Below, piece after piece: positions 31,239 to 39,679 of a stretch of 64,000 nt of DNA (the first letter of the stretch is position 1; every line of letters begins with the position of its first letter). A model generated the notes under the pieces. The model worked only from the letters and a program-made list of their open reading frames with translations. It did no database searches and had not been told where the DNA came from. Position numbers and translations under genes: made by a program. The DNA lies in IMG/VR virus record IMGVR_UViG_3300014839_000005, positions 1 through 64,000 of that record; one strand, given 5' to 3'. Source of the stretch: a virus.

Positions 31239-31727
31239 CTATGCCGGTTTCTTTCTTGCTAGAAATTTCAATACTCCATAAATACCGCCAAGAGCAGCCC
31301 CTAAAGCAGAAATAGCTTCAAAGATCTTTGTAAGCATATCCACGATATCTTTACTGGATTTGGCAGAATCTTTTAAATTCGTTAATACCTCAGTCGCTGT
31401 CTTAATTTGATTTTCAAGATTATAGATTTTTTGATCATATAATCTTATATCTTTTAAATAAACCATATATGGAACATATTTACCTCGTCCTAATGGATGT
31501 GGGTAATCAGGAACCATCGCATCTGAATCTCTTACTGTCTTTTCAACTCTTTTAAGAATAGTTCTTTGTCCAGACCCTGATCTGAGTAAAAATCCACCAG
31601 AACCATCCTCTTTCATTTTTCCTGATTCTATCAATAAGGTATCTAATTTTGTGTCAGGATATGCTAAAAGTGGTATACAGGCTAGGAGGAAACAAGTCAT
31701 TAATAGGACGCTTATTTTTTTCATCAT
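31239..31727 (-). CDS. Candidate unimolecular spanin (lipoprotein with C-terminal membrane helix)
   Basis: 162 aa. M-M-K-K then a hydrophobic run ending L-L-A-C (Cys17) makes a good signal peptidase II lipobox. The middle (about 90-130) is helical and charged. Residues about 135-157 (A-I-S-A-L-G-A-A-L-G-G-I-Y-G-V) are hydrophobic, followed by R-K-K. A lipid-anchored N-terminus and an inner-membrane C-terminus is the plan of u-spanins such as T1 gp11, which fuse the two membranes of Gram-negative hosts at lysis. No endolysin or holin is adjacent, so the call is tentative. Confidence 0.5.
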   Translation of the reverse strand: MMKKISVLLMTCFLLACIPLLAYPDTKLDTLLIESGKMKEDGSGGFLLRSGSGQRTILKRVEKTVRDSDAMVPDYPHPLGRGKYVPYMVYLKDIRLYDQKIYNLENQIKTATEVLTNLKDSAKSSKDIVDMLTKIFEAISALGAALGGIYGVLKFLARKKPA

Positions 31728-32107
31728 TACCCCCTTTGTTCAGGTTGAGGAGAAAACGCTAATTGAACAATATTAGCTAATTCATCTTTAATATTTAATT
31801 TTAATTCTGATACATCTTCAGTTAATTCTATATTACCATTATTATCTACAACAGTAAAGACCCATCCTGCTGCATATCCAAGACTATCAGGAGCTGCAGA
31901 TCCATGTTTAAGATTTTGACAAATATAGGCCTCAGCTATTACAGTTCCCGCATAATCAAGGTTAAACCAATAATATCGATCTTCAGCACATGAAGATAAT
32001 ACATATATTTTAGCATTATCTATAAATTTATTATGTATTCTACAAGTCACCTTATCACCTGTTTTGAATACCTGTCCATTATAGATAAAACTAGCTCCTA
32101 TTCCCAT
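31727..32107 (-). CDS. Tandem family protein, copy 8 (126 aa)
   Basis: Last member of an eight-copy array. Family marks: F-K-T-G-D-K-V-T-C near the N-terminus, F-I-x-x-A-K-I-Y-V, I-C-Q-N, a L-G-Y segment and W-x-F, then an acidic helix ending K-D-E-L. No known domain recognised; the strand-rich N-terminal part suggests a small beta barrel. Overlaps the spanin-like gene by 1 nt and copy 7 by 17 nt. Confidence 0.75.
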   Translation of the reverse strand: MGIGASFIYNGQVFKTGDKVTCRIHNKFIDNAKIYVLSSCAEDRYYWFNLDYAGTVIAEAYICQNLKHGSAAPDSLGYAAGWVFTVVDNNGNIELTEDVSELKLNIKDELANIVQLAFSPQPEQRG

Positions 32108-32465
32108 TAATTAACTCCTTATATGTTAAAATTTTAGGAAAAGCATTAACAAGAATATATTCAAAACAATCTGGTAATTTTAATTTCTTAATACCACATA
32201 CATCAGAACTTCTAAGTTGAAATAATGGATGAACATAAAAAGCCCAGCTCCATTTAAAACCTAAACGATCTGGGGCTTTCTCACCATCATAATAATTTTG
32301 ACATATATAACATAAGACACTACTATCTGATGTTTTTATTTTTGTTATATATATTGCAGTAGTTTCTATAAAAGATCCTTGTATGTGGCATGATATTTTA
32401 TCACCTGTTTTATATAATACACCATTAATTGATAATGTATTAAAATGATTAGTATTTTCTTCCAT
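32091..32465 (-). CDS. Tandem family protein, copy 7 (124 aa)
   Basis: Same family: Y-K-T-G-D-K-I-S-C, F-I-E-T-T-A-I-Y-I, Y-I-C-Q-N and L-G-F-K-W-S-W-A-F. The C-terminus has D-C-F-E-Y-I-L-V-N-A-F-P, shared with copies 4 and 6. Confidence 0.75.
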   Translation of the reverse strand: MEENTNHFNTLSINGVLYKTGDKISCHIQGSFIETTAIYITKIKTSDSSVLCYICQNYYDGEKAPDRLGFKWSWAFYVHPLFQLRSSDVCGIKKLKLPDCFEYILVNAFPKILTYKELINGNRS

Positions 32466-32467
32466 AG

Positions 32468-32764
32468 TTACCTCGTAGGGAAAGCTGTTTCAAGAATACT
32501 TTCAAAACAGTCTGTATTTAATTTTTTAACATTGAACAGTTTAAATTCACTTGAATGTATTGCATATGAATAACGATATCCAAATTTATTTAAACAATCC
32601 CAACCTTGTACAATATTTTGACAAAGAAAAAAATATGACTCTTCACGATTAAGTCTTGCATCTTTAATTGTGCGAAACACTCCATCATTACGCAATATCT
32701 CGAATGAAACATAATCTCCTATCTTAAATTTAATTCCATTAATTATAAAAGTTTCTTTATCCAT
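32468..32764 (-). CDS. Tandem family protein, copy 6 (98 aa)
   Basis: Shortest intact copy. F-K-I-G-D-Y-V-S-F (Cys replaced by Phe), F-L-C-Q-N, F-G-Y-R-Y-S-Y-A and D-C-F-E-S-I-L-E-T-A-F-P. Confidence 0.72.
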   Translation of the reverse strand: MDKETFIINGIKFKIGDYVSFEILRNDGVFRTIKDARLNREESYFFLCQNIVQGWDCLNKFGYRYSYAIHSSEFKLFNVKKLNTDCFESILETAFPTR

Positions 32765-32766
32765 TG

Positions 32767-33053
32767 TTAATTCCTTGCATTAGGAAATGATTTATCCAAG
32801 ATCTCTTCAAAACAATTTAAATTTGATTTTTTTTGTAAATTATCAACATGATCTGTTGGCAATCCAAATAATATATTGAAAGACCAACTGCGTTTATATC
32901 CTAGATTATTAGGAGAACGATTGCCATTTTTAAAATTTTGACAGATATATCCTATTCCACCACCAATATTTCAGTTTCTACTATAGTACAAGTAATCTGA
33001 TCTCCTGTTTTGAATTTTTACCCATTATAACAAAAAAAGTCACCTGCAGCCAT
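32767..33053 (-). pseudogene. Decayed tandem family copy 5
   Basis: Starts M-A-A-G-D-F-F-C-Y-N-G, then an in-frame TAA stands where the family has Gln. It resumes K-F-K-T-G-D-Q-I-T-C, hits a second stop, and after a frame change gives Y-I-C-Q-N, L-G-Y-K-R-S-W-S-F and C-F-E-E-I-L-D-K-S-F-P. Both ends match copy 4, so it is a recent duplicate inactivated by a nonsense change and an indel. Confidence 0.8.
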
Positions 33054-33054
33054 A

Positions 33055-33384
33055 TTATTCTCCTATACGAGGAAAAGATTTATCTAATATTCCTTTAAAA
33101 CAATCTGTTGTTACTTTTTCTAAACCCCTTACTTGGTCATATATATAATCACCATTAACTGCAAATGCCCAACTATATTTATAACCAAACTGCCGAGGAG
33201 ATCTATTACCATTTTGTTTATTTTGACATATATATGCAGTCGTTCCATCGCTGGTTTTACTCTCTATATCATCTAACACATACAATACTGCATCAGTTAT
33301 AAAAGAACCATTTATATTACAACGGACATGATCTTTTGTTTTAAATTTTTGTCCATTATAATAAAAGAAACTATCCATAGCCAT
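33055..33384 (-). CDS. Tandem family protein, copy 4 (109 aa)
   Basis: F-K-T-K-D-H-V-R-C, F-I-T-D-A-V-L-Y-V, Y-I-C-Q-N, F-G-Y-K-Y-S-W-A-F and D-C-F-K-G-I-L-D-K-S-F-P. Closest relative of the decayed copy 5. Confidence 0.75.
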   Translation of the reverse strand: MAMDSFFYYNGQKFKTKDHVRCNINGSFITDAVLYVLDDIESKTSDGTTAYICQNKQNGNRSPRQFGYKYSWAFAVNGDYIYDQVRGLEKVTTDCFKGILDKSFPRIGE

Positions 33385-33385
33385 A

Positions 33386-33817
33386 TTATTCTCCTATAGC
33401 TTTTGCAAATTTTTCATTTTCTTGAGTAATGAAATTATCAATAAGAATAGCGAGATTATCTTGATTAGGAATAGGTTTATAAAAAGGGCTAATATATGGA
33501 ACTTTATAAAGAGTAAAGTCTTTAATTGGCTGATCAAAGGTTCCTGTAGCTACCGTAACTATTGTAGCATAAACATGCCGATATCCTAGATATTTTCTAT
33601 CATTATCACCATCGCCACTGTCTATTTTATTATTACAAATAAAAATATATCTATCCCCATTATCAAAATCCATCTCATCATAAGCATCAGTATCAGATTC
33701 TCTTTTTGAATGGATATAGATTTTAGCATCATTAATTTTAGTACGACGAATAATACAAGTAATTTTATCACCAGTTTTATAAGTGACACCTTCTAAGCGC
33801 ATAGTAGTATCTTTCAT
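33386..33817 (-). CDS. Tandem family protein, copy 3 (143 aa)
   Basis: Longest copy. Y-K-T-G-D-K-I-T-C, I-N-D-A-K-I-Y-I, F-I-C-N-N and L-G-Y-R-H-V-Y-A, with an acidic insert before F-I-C-N-N. Overlaps copy 2 by 4 nt. Confidence 0.72.
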   Translation of the reverse strand: MKDTTMRLEGVTYKTGDKITCIIRRTKINDAKIYIHSKRESDTDAYDEMDFDNGDRYIFICNNKIDSGDGDNDRKYLGYRHVYATIVTVATGTFDQPIKDFTLYKVPYISPFYKPIPNQDNLAILIDNFITQENEKFAKAIGE

Positions 33818-34224
33818 GATTTATATACTCCTTCAATAGATAATTTATCTTTTAATATCATTTGGTCTATTACTTCTTTTAATTTATCTTTTTCCACTTT
33901 TTCAAATTTAGTGACACCATCAGACCAAGAAGGAAATGGTGTACCAAAGTACGTTGATTCAAGCAATCCTGTTCCAATAGCAAATTTATAGCCTAATAAA
34001 TTAGGGTTCCATATGTGAGTTTCTGGATTCCAACTTGATCTTTCATTATTACAAATAAATATAATTGGTTTAAAATGATTTACAGCACCAGCTACCCTTA
34101 TCATTTCTTCACAAGAGCAAATATAAACTTTAGCTTCATTAATATTATGTCCATTATAGATGCATTTAACAGCATCTCCAGTTTGTATGATTTGATTTTT
34201 ATATTCAAAAAAACTATCCATCAT
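33814..34224 (-). CDS. Tandem family protein, copy 2 (136 aa)
   Basis: I-Q-T-G-D-A-V-K-C, I-N-E-A-K-V-Y-I, F-I-C-N-N and L-G-Y-K-F-A-I, ending with a Lys/Asp-rich helix. Overlaps copies 1 and 3 by 4 nt each, so the array is probably one polycistron. Confidence 0.72.
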   Translation of the reverse strand: MMDSFFEYKNQIIQTGDAVKCIYNGHNINEAKVYICSCEEMIRVAGAVNHFKPIIFICNNERSSWNPETHIWNPNLLGYKFAIGTGLLESTYFGTPFPSWSDGVTKFEKVEKDKLKEVIDQMILKDKLSIEGVYKS

Positions 34225-34628
34225 ATATTTATCACTCCTTTTTCAATTGCTAATTTATCACGAGATACCATAACATCAATAAGATTTTTTAATTCATCTT
34301 TAATTTTAATTTTATGTTGAACATCTGTAACATGATCACTCCAGACATTACCTTCAAATTTATTAATTAAAGCTGCAGTAAAAGCTTTTTCATATCCAAA
34401 ACCACCAGGATAGGGACTTTCTCCCAGATGATTATCATAAAAATTATTATATACAAACATGACACCAAGCCAAACGCGATTTCGTCCCCATATTTCCATT
34501 ATTTCTGCTTCAGAACATACATAAATTTTAGCATCTGGTATGAAAGAACCATTTATTTTACAAGAAATTGAATCCCCCGTTTTAAATACCTCACCATTAT
34601 AGATTATAAAATCAATTTTCATAGACAA
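34221..34628 (-). CDS. Tandem family protein, copy 1 (135 aa)
   Basis: First gene of the array: F-K-T-G-D-S-I-S-C, F-I-P-D-A-K-I-Y-V, F-V-Y-N-N and F-G-Y-E-K-A-F, ending K-D-E-L-K-N-L-I-D-V. Strong family resemblance to copy 2 in the C-terminal helix. AGGAGG lies upstream of the ATG. Confidence 0.72.
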   Translation of the reverse strand: MSMKIDFIIYNGEVFKTGDSISCKINGSFIPDAKIYVCSEAEIMEIWGRNRVWLGVMFVYNNFYDNHLGESPYPGGFGYEKAFTAALINKFEGNVWSDHVTDVQHKIKIKDELKNLIDVMVSRDKLAIEKGVINI

Positions 34629-34693
34629 TATCCTCCTATAGGCTTTATATATAAAAAAGCAATCATTGTCCCAATTAATGTTAAAAGATTAGT

Positions 34694-35485
34694 TTATACT
34701 TCTACAAACTTGGAAAGCTGGGTTCCGCAACGCCCACAAAACTTATTGCCGTAAGGGTTGCTCTTACCACACTGGCCGCAATAAACATGTCTCGTTTTCT
34801 CTACAGTGATAGGTTCTTGCCTTCCCATCAGTTGAAGTCTAATAATGGTTGGTGAACCATCTTTTCCTTCAAATGATGTTCTTCCAAAAACCTGACCAGA
34901 CATTGAACCTGGAACTGTAGCGCCAGGTGTACCGGCAGTAAATGTAACATTTTGTGCTCCCATCATAGAGTTGGTGCTACATTTTGCATTTCCAGTAGAA
35001 TTTGAACATGAGTAAAAAGAATTAATACTCTGTCCACCTCTACTACAAATACTGCCGCCATCGTTGCATGGAACGTAGGGTTTAGGATAAAACCCAGAAT
35101 CAGGAACGATATAATTGAAATAAACAGTCTTCTGGATTTCCTTCCAGAATTTTACTTCAATTAATCCATTTTCAGGACTGTTTGGGTCCTGAACTTCACT
35201 ATGACACAAAGGCACAAATTTAAAGCGGTTGCCTCGAAGCATGTCCCCATCAACGAGGAACCGCTCTAAATCCACTGAGGAATAAGAATGAAGGATGAGT
35301 TCATCTCCGCCCAGAACGTCTGTTCCGTCGATACTGACGGAGCAACAGGCGCGTTGCCAGTTGTCGTTCTTAAGAAGGAGACTATACTCGGAATTGAAAG
35401 GCAGATAGACCTTGCCGGCAATTTCCCTAAGGACTTTTTTGTTGGAATCTTTAACGGCGAGGACGAAGTTATTGGAGTGCATCAT
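34694..35485 (-). CDS. Protein with C-terminal zinc ribbon (263 aa)
   Basis: The last 35 residues are a double-CxxC zinc ribbon: Y-C-G-Q-C-G-K and F-C-G-R-C-G-T-Q-L. The N-terminal half is beta-rich; residues 130-200 are Gly-, Ser- and Cys-rich. No family recognised for the main part. A variant promoter-like sequence (minus strand GGAATAATCATTATAT) lies at 35565-35580. It is GC-richer than the adjoining array. Confidence 0.65.
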   Translation of the reverse strand: MMHSNNFVLAVKDSNKKVLREIAGKVYLPFNSEYSLLLKNDNWQRACCSVSIDGTDVLGGDELILHSYSSVDLERFLVDGDMLRGNRFKFVPLCHSEVQDPNSPENGLIEVKFWKEIQKTVYFNYIVPDSGFYPKPYVPCNDGGSICSRGGQSINSFYSCSNSTGNAKCSTNSMMGAQNVTFTAGTPGATVPGSMSGQVFGRTSFEGKDGSPTIIRLQLMGRQEPITVEKTRHVYCGQCGKSNPYGNKFCGRCGTQLSKFVEV

Positions 35486-35595
35486 TGTATGACTTTCTAT
35501 GGGTATACTGACCAGACACCCAGTATTCTTAAGGTCAGTTGGGACAATGATTGCTTGGATAGAAATATAATGATTATTCCAATAATCTGCAAGAA

Positions 35596-36018
35596 TTATC
35601 GATAAAATAAATTACTTAAATGATCTAATATATACTGGTCTCTGCTATCTAAGTGTGCCCAACGACATACAAATTTTAAACACATTCCTGATCTTAGCCG
35701 TTTAGGAAGGCGACAACCCTTTCCAGGTTCAAAGAAGCCTAAAGGACCCCAACACAATTTATATGTCTCCATTTCGCTTTCAGGAATAAATTGTAAATAT
35801 CCAAAATTTTCATAGCATTTAGTGCAACAGCACCCCGCCTCTACAAATGTGTCGCCCTTACCTTTTTGTGCTCTTGCTCTAATACATTGTCCATCTTTGA
35901 AATCACATTTAAAGCCTAAAAGATCCTGAATACTAGCCGCATGTTCGTGGGTTTTTATTTGAATATCTCTCATAGAGCTTACTTTTGTTTTTAATGCATC
36001 AAGTTTATGCATAGTCAT
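35596..36018 (-). CDS. Cys-rich protein of unknown function (140 aa)
   Basis: Eleven Cys residues, including G-C-C-C-T-K-C and pairs near C-x5-C, suggest a metal-binding fold. Aromatic, W-rich C-terminal half. Unknown family. Confidence 0.65.
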   Translation of the reverse strand: MTMHKLDALKTKVSSMRDIQIKTHEHAASIQDLLGFKCDFKDGQCIRARAQKGKGDTFVEAGCCCTKCYENFGYLQFIPESEMETYKLCWGPLGFFEPGKGCRLPKRLRSGMCLKFVCRWAHLDSRDQYILDHLSNLFYR

Positions 36019-36027
36019 CCTTTTGTT

Positions 36028-36267
36028 TTATTTTTTTATTCGTTTTTCAATAGTTGGTCTTACCTCATTCCACTCAAGAGCATATCCAAATAACTCCTGA
36101 GGATTTTTTTTAAGACACATAAAACCTTTACGAACTGCGCAAGTTCGACGAGGGCTACTGTAATGCAGTGTTTCTAATTTATTTGATACTTCCTCAAAGT
36201 CAGGACATGATCTCTTATCTTCAGCAAACATATAACAACAACACTGAATGATTCTTTGAATAGGCAT
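36028..36267 (-). CDS. Small Cys-rich protein (79 aa)
   Basis: C-C-C-Y near the N-terminus plus three further Cys; it shares the L-F-G-Y-A-L turn type with its neighbour. Probably metal-binding; function unknown. Confidence 0.6.
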   Translation of the reverse strand: MPIQRIIQCCCYMFAEDKRSCPDFEEVSNKLETLHYSSPRRTCAVRKGFMCLKKNPQELFGYALEWNEVRPTIEKRIKK

Positions 36268-36303
36268 AATTTTCCTTTTTTGAAATTGTTTAGATATTTT
36301 AAA

Positions 36304-36990
36304 TTAAGGTCTTTTTCTATCAGGAGGAATGAGTGCTTGTATTTCAGGTGGAAAATGTTTAATTCTTTCTTCTGTTTTATTATACAAATCAACAAATGGA
36401 TATCCGCAAGTTCTGTCCTTATGATCCTGATGAGTGGTAAGCCATGGAAATGGTCTTTCTACCCATGGAATAATAAATGTTCCCATTTCATCCAATTCTT
36501 GAATTCTGGATAAGACTCCTTCTCTGCAGTCGGTATATCTGACATCAATACCTTCGTCAGTTCTATGACCGCTGCCATGGACCCAGAAATTAGGATCATT
36601 TGATTTAAAATTATAGCACCAATCTCCTCCATTAAGTCCTTTTTTAATCATTGTAAAAGTATCAAAATGGAGTAGAATTCCTCTGGTTTTTTCCCAGAAA
36701 CAATAAAAATCTTCTTCTTTCTTAGAGGCTTCGCTGATAAATTTTTCTTGATAAATCTGAACAAATCCCATTTCAAGAAATGTTTTAATATATCCCTCTA
36801 AAGACATATTAAAACAAACATCATTATTTTGAAGAAGAAGTTGTTTTTTAACGTCGGAATGATCCATGTGCGCTAACATGCCAAGTAGTGTAGTTGTTTC
36901 ATCACTTTGACAATCCTTGCCAGTAAAATTTTCGGCAAAAGCTAATGGATCAAACTCCAAAGCTTCCTTGATTAATTTGTTTAAATTCAT
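36304..36990 (-). CDS. Phage protein of unknown function (228 aa)
   Basis: Features include V-H-G-S-G-H-R-T, D-C-R-E-G-V-L and W-L-T-T-H-Q-D-H-K-D, a set of conserved-looking polar residues that could form an enzyme site, as in a widespread but uncharacterised phage family. Overlaps the next gene by 4 nt. Confidence 0.6.
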   Translation of the reverse strand: MNLNKLIKEALEFDPLAFAENFTGKDCQSDETTTLLGMLAHMDHSDVKKQLLLQNNDVCFNMSLEGYIKTFLEMGFVQIYQEKFISEASKKEEDFYCFWEKTRGILLHFDTFTMIKKGLNGGDWCYNFKSNDPNFWVHGSGHRTDEGIDVRYTDCREGVLSRIQELDEMGTFIIPWVERPFPWLTTHQDHKDRTCGYPFVDLYNKTEERIKHFPPEIQALIPPDRKRP

Positions 36991-37259
36991 TTGATTCCCC
37001 CTTCAGGAAATGCGTTTTCAACTATATGGTCAAGTGGTTTTTTATCTTGTTCAATTTGTTTTATAACCTTTTGATTAGCTTCTTCTACACAGTAATCATC
37101 TATTTCAAAACTATCATCCATAAACTCTGCATTGTCATATGGAAGTCCTGCATTTCTTGCTGCTTCTATAGCTTCTTCAAGATTTTTTGCTTGAACATAT
37201 ATACTTCCGTAATTACTCCACGAGCATGGAATCCTGAATTCATAAAGTTTATCAGACAT
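36987..37259 (-). CDS. Small acidic protein (90 aa)
   Basis: Contains Y-V-Q-A-K-N-L-E-E-A-I-E-A-A, a pattern seen in small DpnD/PcfM-like phage proteins. Function unknown. Coupled to the 228-aa gene. Confidence 0.6.
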   Translation of the reverse strand: MSDKLYEFRIPCSWSNYGSIYVQAKNLEEAIEAARNAGLPYDNAEFMDDSFEIDDYCVEEANQKVIKQIEQDKKPLDHIVENAFPEGGIK

Positions 37260-37268
37260 AACTACCTC

Positions 37269-37460
37269 TTAATCAGCCATTAACTGTTCGGGTTGGATTT
37301 CTGTATTTTCATCACAATCAAAACATTTGCGCAATTCCTTCATCGGGGCTCTACAATGTTCAGCTGCATCAGATGCCACTTCTGGTTCTGCGCCATCCTT
37401 GATATACATATTATAAAGAACTACTCTTTTTTGAAGTATATTTAAATCTCGCATTTTCAT
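37269..37460 (-). CDS. Small helical protein (63 aa)
   Basis: Starts M-K-M-R-D-L-N at the ATG with GGAGG 5 nt upstream; an upstream TTG frame would overlap that ribosome site. Contains C-F-D-C. First gene after the promoter at 37495-37510. Confidence 0.65.
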   Translation of the reverse strand: MKMRDLNILQKRVVLYNMYIKDGAEPEVASDAAEHCRAPMKELRKCFDCDENTEIQPEQLMAD

Positions 37461-37494
37461 ATATTCCTCCAAGTTAAGTTAATAACAAATGATT

Positions 37495-37510
37495 CCATTA
37501 TTGTTATTAC
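37495..37510 (-). promoter_or_regulatory. Phage promoter-like motif
   Basis: Minus strand GTAATAACAATAATGG, 35 nt before the 63-aa gene and directly after the terminator at 37519-37559. Confidence 0.6.
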
Positions 37511-37518
37511 CTAATACC

Positions 37519-37559
37519 TAAAAAAATAACTGCCATAAGATTGGCAGTTATCTTTTTTT
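37519..37559 (-). terminator. Bidirectional intrinsic terminator
   Basis: ATAACTGCCA/TGGCAGTTAT stem with T tracts on both sides (seven on minus, eight on plus). It ends the unit of the 86-aa gene. Confidence 0.85.
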
Positions 37560-37819
37560 TACTTGCGTTTTTTAGGACGCTTAGGAGTGACTTTTTTAGG
37601 CGATTTTTTAACTTTTGGCATTGGAGGTGATAGTTGTAGATAGCCAAAATTAAGACCAAGGAAGTGTGTACTGTATGTTCTTATTTTTTCGGGATGAACA
37701 GTGGGCGACGAAAAACGAACATAGTCTTGAATTGCTTTGTAATCACTAATTCCTGGAGCTTTCCTGAATTCCAGGCGTAGGATTACTTCTACTATTCTGG
37801 TTTCAGGATTGAGACCCAT
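37559..37819 (-). CDS. Small protein with basic tail (86 aa)
   Basis: Residues 65-86 are a Lys/Arg/Pro-rich tail (K-K-S-P-K-K-V-T-P-K-R-P), suggesting nucleic-acid binding. The N-terminal part resembles the start of the next gene (V-E-V-I-L-R-L-E-F / I-V-S-F-I-V-K-V), so the two may be related. Confidence 0.6.
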   Translation of the reverse strand: MGLNPETRIVEVILRLEFRKAPGISDYKAIQDYVRFSSPTVHPEKIRTYSTHFLGLNFGYLQLSPPMPKVKKSPKKVTPKRPKKRK

Positions 37820-38009
37820 GTTTTTTTACTTTCTTTTTGAGTAAGTTAATATTATAGTGATTAAAGTATTTCATTTTAACAACACAGCCATCGGCATTTA
37901 ATGGCTCTCCCATCCAATCTACTCCTTTTGCCAGATACTTTCCTAAGTCAACCTTTTTACCATAATGCACTTTAACGATGAATGAAACGATAATTTCTTC
38001 GGTTGGCAT
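37803..38009 (-). CDS. Small basic protein (68 aa)
   Basis: Lys-rich C-terminus. Overlaps the 86-aa gene by 17 nt and abuts the 125-aa gene, so it is coupled. Unknown family. Confidence 0.6.
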   Translation of the reverse strand: MPTEEIIVSFIVKVHYGKKVDLGKYLAKGVDWMGEPLNADGCVVKMKYFNHYNINLLKKKVKKHGSQS

Positions 38010-38387
38010 TTATGCCTCCTCTAATTCCTGGAAAGAACAATACACCGTTTTTCCATTTTCAAATCTAACGTGGAATGGTAATGCTGATCCTTCGTCAATC
38101 CCAACCACTTTTCCAATAGTCCCTGGCTCCACTTGGGGACGTTTAATAAGTGAATTGGGATTAAGACCTTTTTTATTTAATTTAACTTCAGTATTGATTG
38201 GATACTTTTGTTCAAATGCCAGGGAAATTCGTGTTACAATAGCCACTTCTCTGTTATATGGCTTATTGATTGTTACTTCAGTTAAATGGCTTAATCCCAA
38301 ACCTGTAATATAATCCCGTAAATGATCAGCCAATGTTTTGGCATCATCTTTTTTAGCCACTATCGCAATATTTATTGTGCGGTACAT
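38010..38387 (-). CDS. Protein with possible SH3/KOW-like end (125 aa)
   Basis: Residues 80-120 (V-E-P-G-T-I-G-K-V-V-G-I-D-E, then P-F-H-V-R-F-E-N-G-K-T-V) look like a small SH3-type barrel as in many phage accessory proteins. The N-terminal part is alpha/beta. Function unknown. Confidence 0.6.
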   Translation of the reverse strand: MYRTINIAIVAKKDDAKTLADHLRDYITGLGLSHLTEVTINKPYNREVAIVTRISLAFEQKYPINTEVKLNKKGLNPNSLIKRPQVEPGTIGKVVGIDEGSALPFHVRFENGKTVYCSFQELEEA

Positions 38388-38417
38388 AGGTAGGTCCTTA
38401 ATGGTGGCAAGGTGGGA

Positions 38418-38445
38418 GAAAAAAGGGAGAGGGCGAACTCTCCCT
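38418..38445 (-). terminator. Intrinsic terminator
   Basis: AGGGAGAG-ttcgcc-CTCTCCCT followed on the minus strand by a T tract, just past the 132-aa gene. Confidence 0.8.
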
Positions 38446-38460
38446 TAGGTTTGTTTATAG

Positions 38461-38859
38461 TTACTTACGAAATTGCATTCTTTTCAGTTTATCCAGCGCC
38501 CAGCGCTTATTCACATTTTTATTATATTGATTGAGAACTACCACATCAGTCCAGTTGACTATCTGACTGACTATTTCAGTATTTCTCAATGCTGAATACA
38601 TAGAGGATATGATAGATGCCGCTCTGCACAGTCTTATTTCATTCTCAACTTTCGGAGCGAATGCAGCCGTGACTGAGATAAATGGATTTGTAGGAAACTC
38701 CATTACATATTCATCGGGCCTTACTTTTCTGATGATAACCGATACAGTCTTCTTCTTCAGTAAGGGTCCATGCTGTTTATATATCTCAATTACATTATCT
38801 GTCATCCTCACAAGCCAACCATGGAGGCCGACCTGTTCTGAAAATTTCTTGAAATCCAT
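38461..38859 (-). CDS. Protein of unknown function (132 aa)
   Basis: Beta-rich N-terminal half, helical C-terminal half, basic end. No motif recognised. Last gene of a unit that includes the HTH-repeat protein. Confidence 0.6.
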   Translation of the reverse strand: MDFKKFSEQVGLHGWLVRMTDNVIEIYKQHGPLLKKKTVSVIIRKVRPDEYVMEFPTNPFISVTAAFAPKVENEIRLCRAASIISSMYSALRNTEIVSQIVNWTDVVVLNQYNKNVNKRWALDKLKRMQFRK

Positions 38860-38874
38860 TGTCTTTTCTTTCTG

Positions 38875-39471
38875 CTAGGTTGATACTTTTTGTCGAACCT
38901 CCAATCCTTTTTCAGGACTGACGACTTCGACAATATCTACGGTAGGGATTTGATTCATAAACGTTGCAAATTTCTTCAACACCACTATCGTTTTTTTGGA
39001 CAATCCCTTTGTGGGAAATGTCGTCATTTTAAGCATCATTACATTGTTTGAGTGGCGCTTATATTGTCTCACCGCTCTTTCAGGCTGATTATCTGATGCA
39101 CTTTCGGGGATGTGCTTCAGATTAGCTTTGATATTTGATAACGACTTAACATGTCGCGCATTTTTTATTTTTAGCACTTTTGCAACATCCATTGCGGTCA
39201 TATCGGGGTGATCGGTAAACATCTGTTTTGCTTTGATCTGAAATTTAGCAGACAGATTTGATACCGTACTCACACGGAATGGAGATATTTTTTCTGAATG
39301 ATGATGAGTCTTAATAAAATATCCCCTTAACGCTCCCAATGATTTAAGTTGTACGTCACTGAAGGACTTTCCAAGTTTAGCTTCAATTTGTTTGGGTAAT
39401 AAACTTGGATCCCTCGAAAGCATTTCTTTTATTTTTATTCTGAGTGGATTAGGTAGGTGATAATGACTCAT
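38875..39471 (-). CDS. Basic protein with repeated HTH-like segments (198 aa)
   Basis: Two similar segments (about 8-50 and 75-115), each with D-P/H-P-x...I/V-A-K-x-L...V-x-S-L, fit tandem helix-turn-helix units. The C-terminal part is basic. Likely DNA-binding; target unknown. Confidence 0.55.
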   Translation of the reverse strand: MSHYHLPNPLRIKIKEMLSRDPSLLPKQIEAKLGKSFSDVQLKSLGALRGYFIKTHHHSEKISPFRVSTVSNLSAKFQIKAKQMFTDHPDMTAMDVAKVLKIKNARHVKSLSNIKANLKHIPESASDNQPERAVRQYKRHSNNVMMLKMTTFPTKGLSKKTIVVLKKFATFMNQIPTVDIVEVVSPEKGLEVRQKVST

Positions 39472-39474
39472 TTA

Positions 39475-39645
39475 TTACCCTTTCTTTTTGTTTAACTCTT
39501 CTTTTTTATCCATCAATCTTTTTAGTTCTTTGGCGCTGCCGCCCCTTGCCTGGACTTTTTTAATTTTTTCATCAATGCTTAACGCATCATGCTTTGCCTG
39601 GCGAATGGCGGCTTGTTCTCTTCTCGCCTGTTTCGTCGATGGCAT
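39475..39645 (-). CDS. Small charged coiled-coil protein (56 aa)
   Basis: Starts MPSTKQARREQAAIRQAKHD; almost entirely charged helix, ending K-K-K-G. GGAGG 7 nt before the ATG. It fits exactly between its neighbours. Unknown function. Confidence 0.6.
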   Translation of the reverse strand: MPSTKQARREQAAIRQAKHDALSIDEKIKKVQARGGSAKELKRLMDKKEELNKKKG

Positions 39646-39679
39646 TTATGCACCTCCACAGGTTGAATTTATCGAAAAA

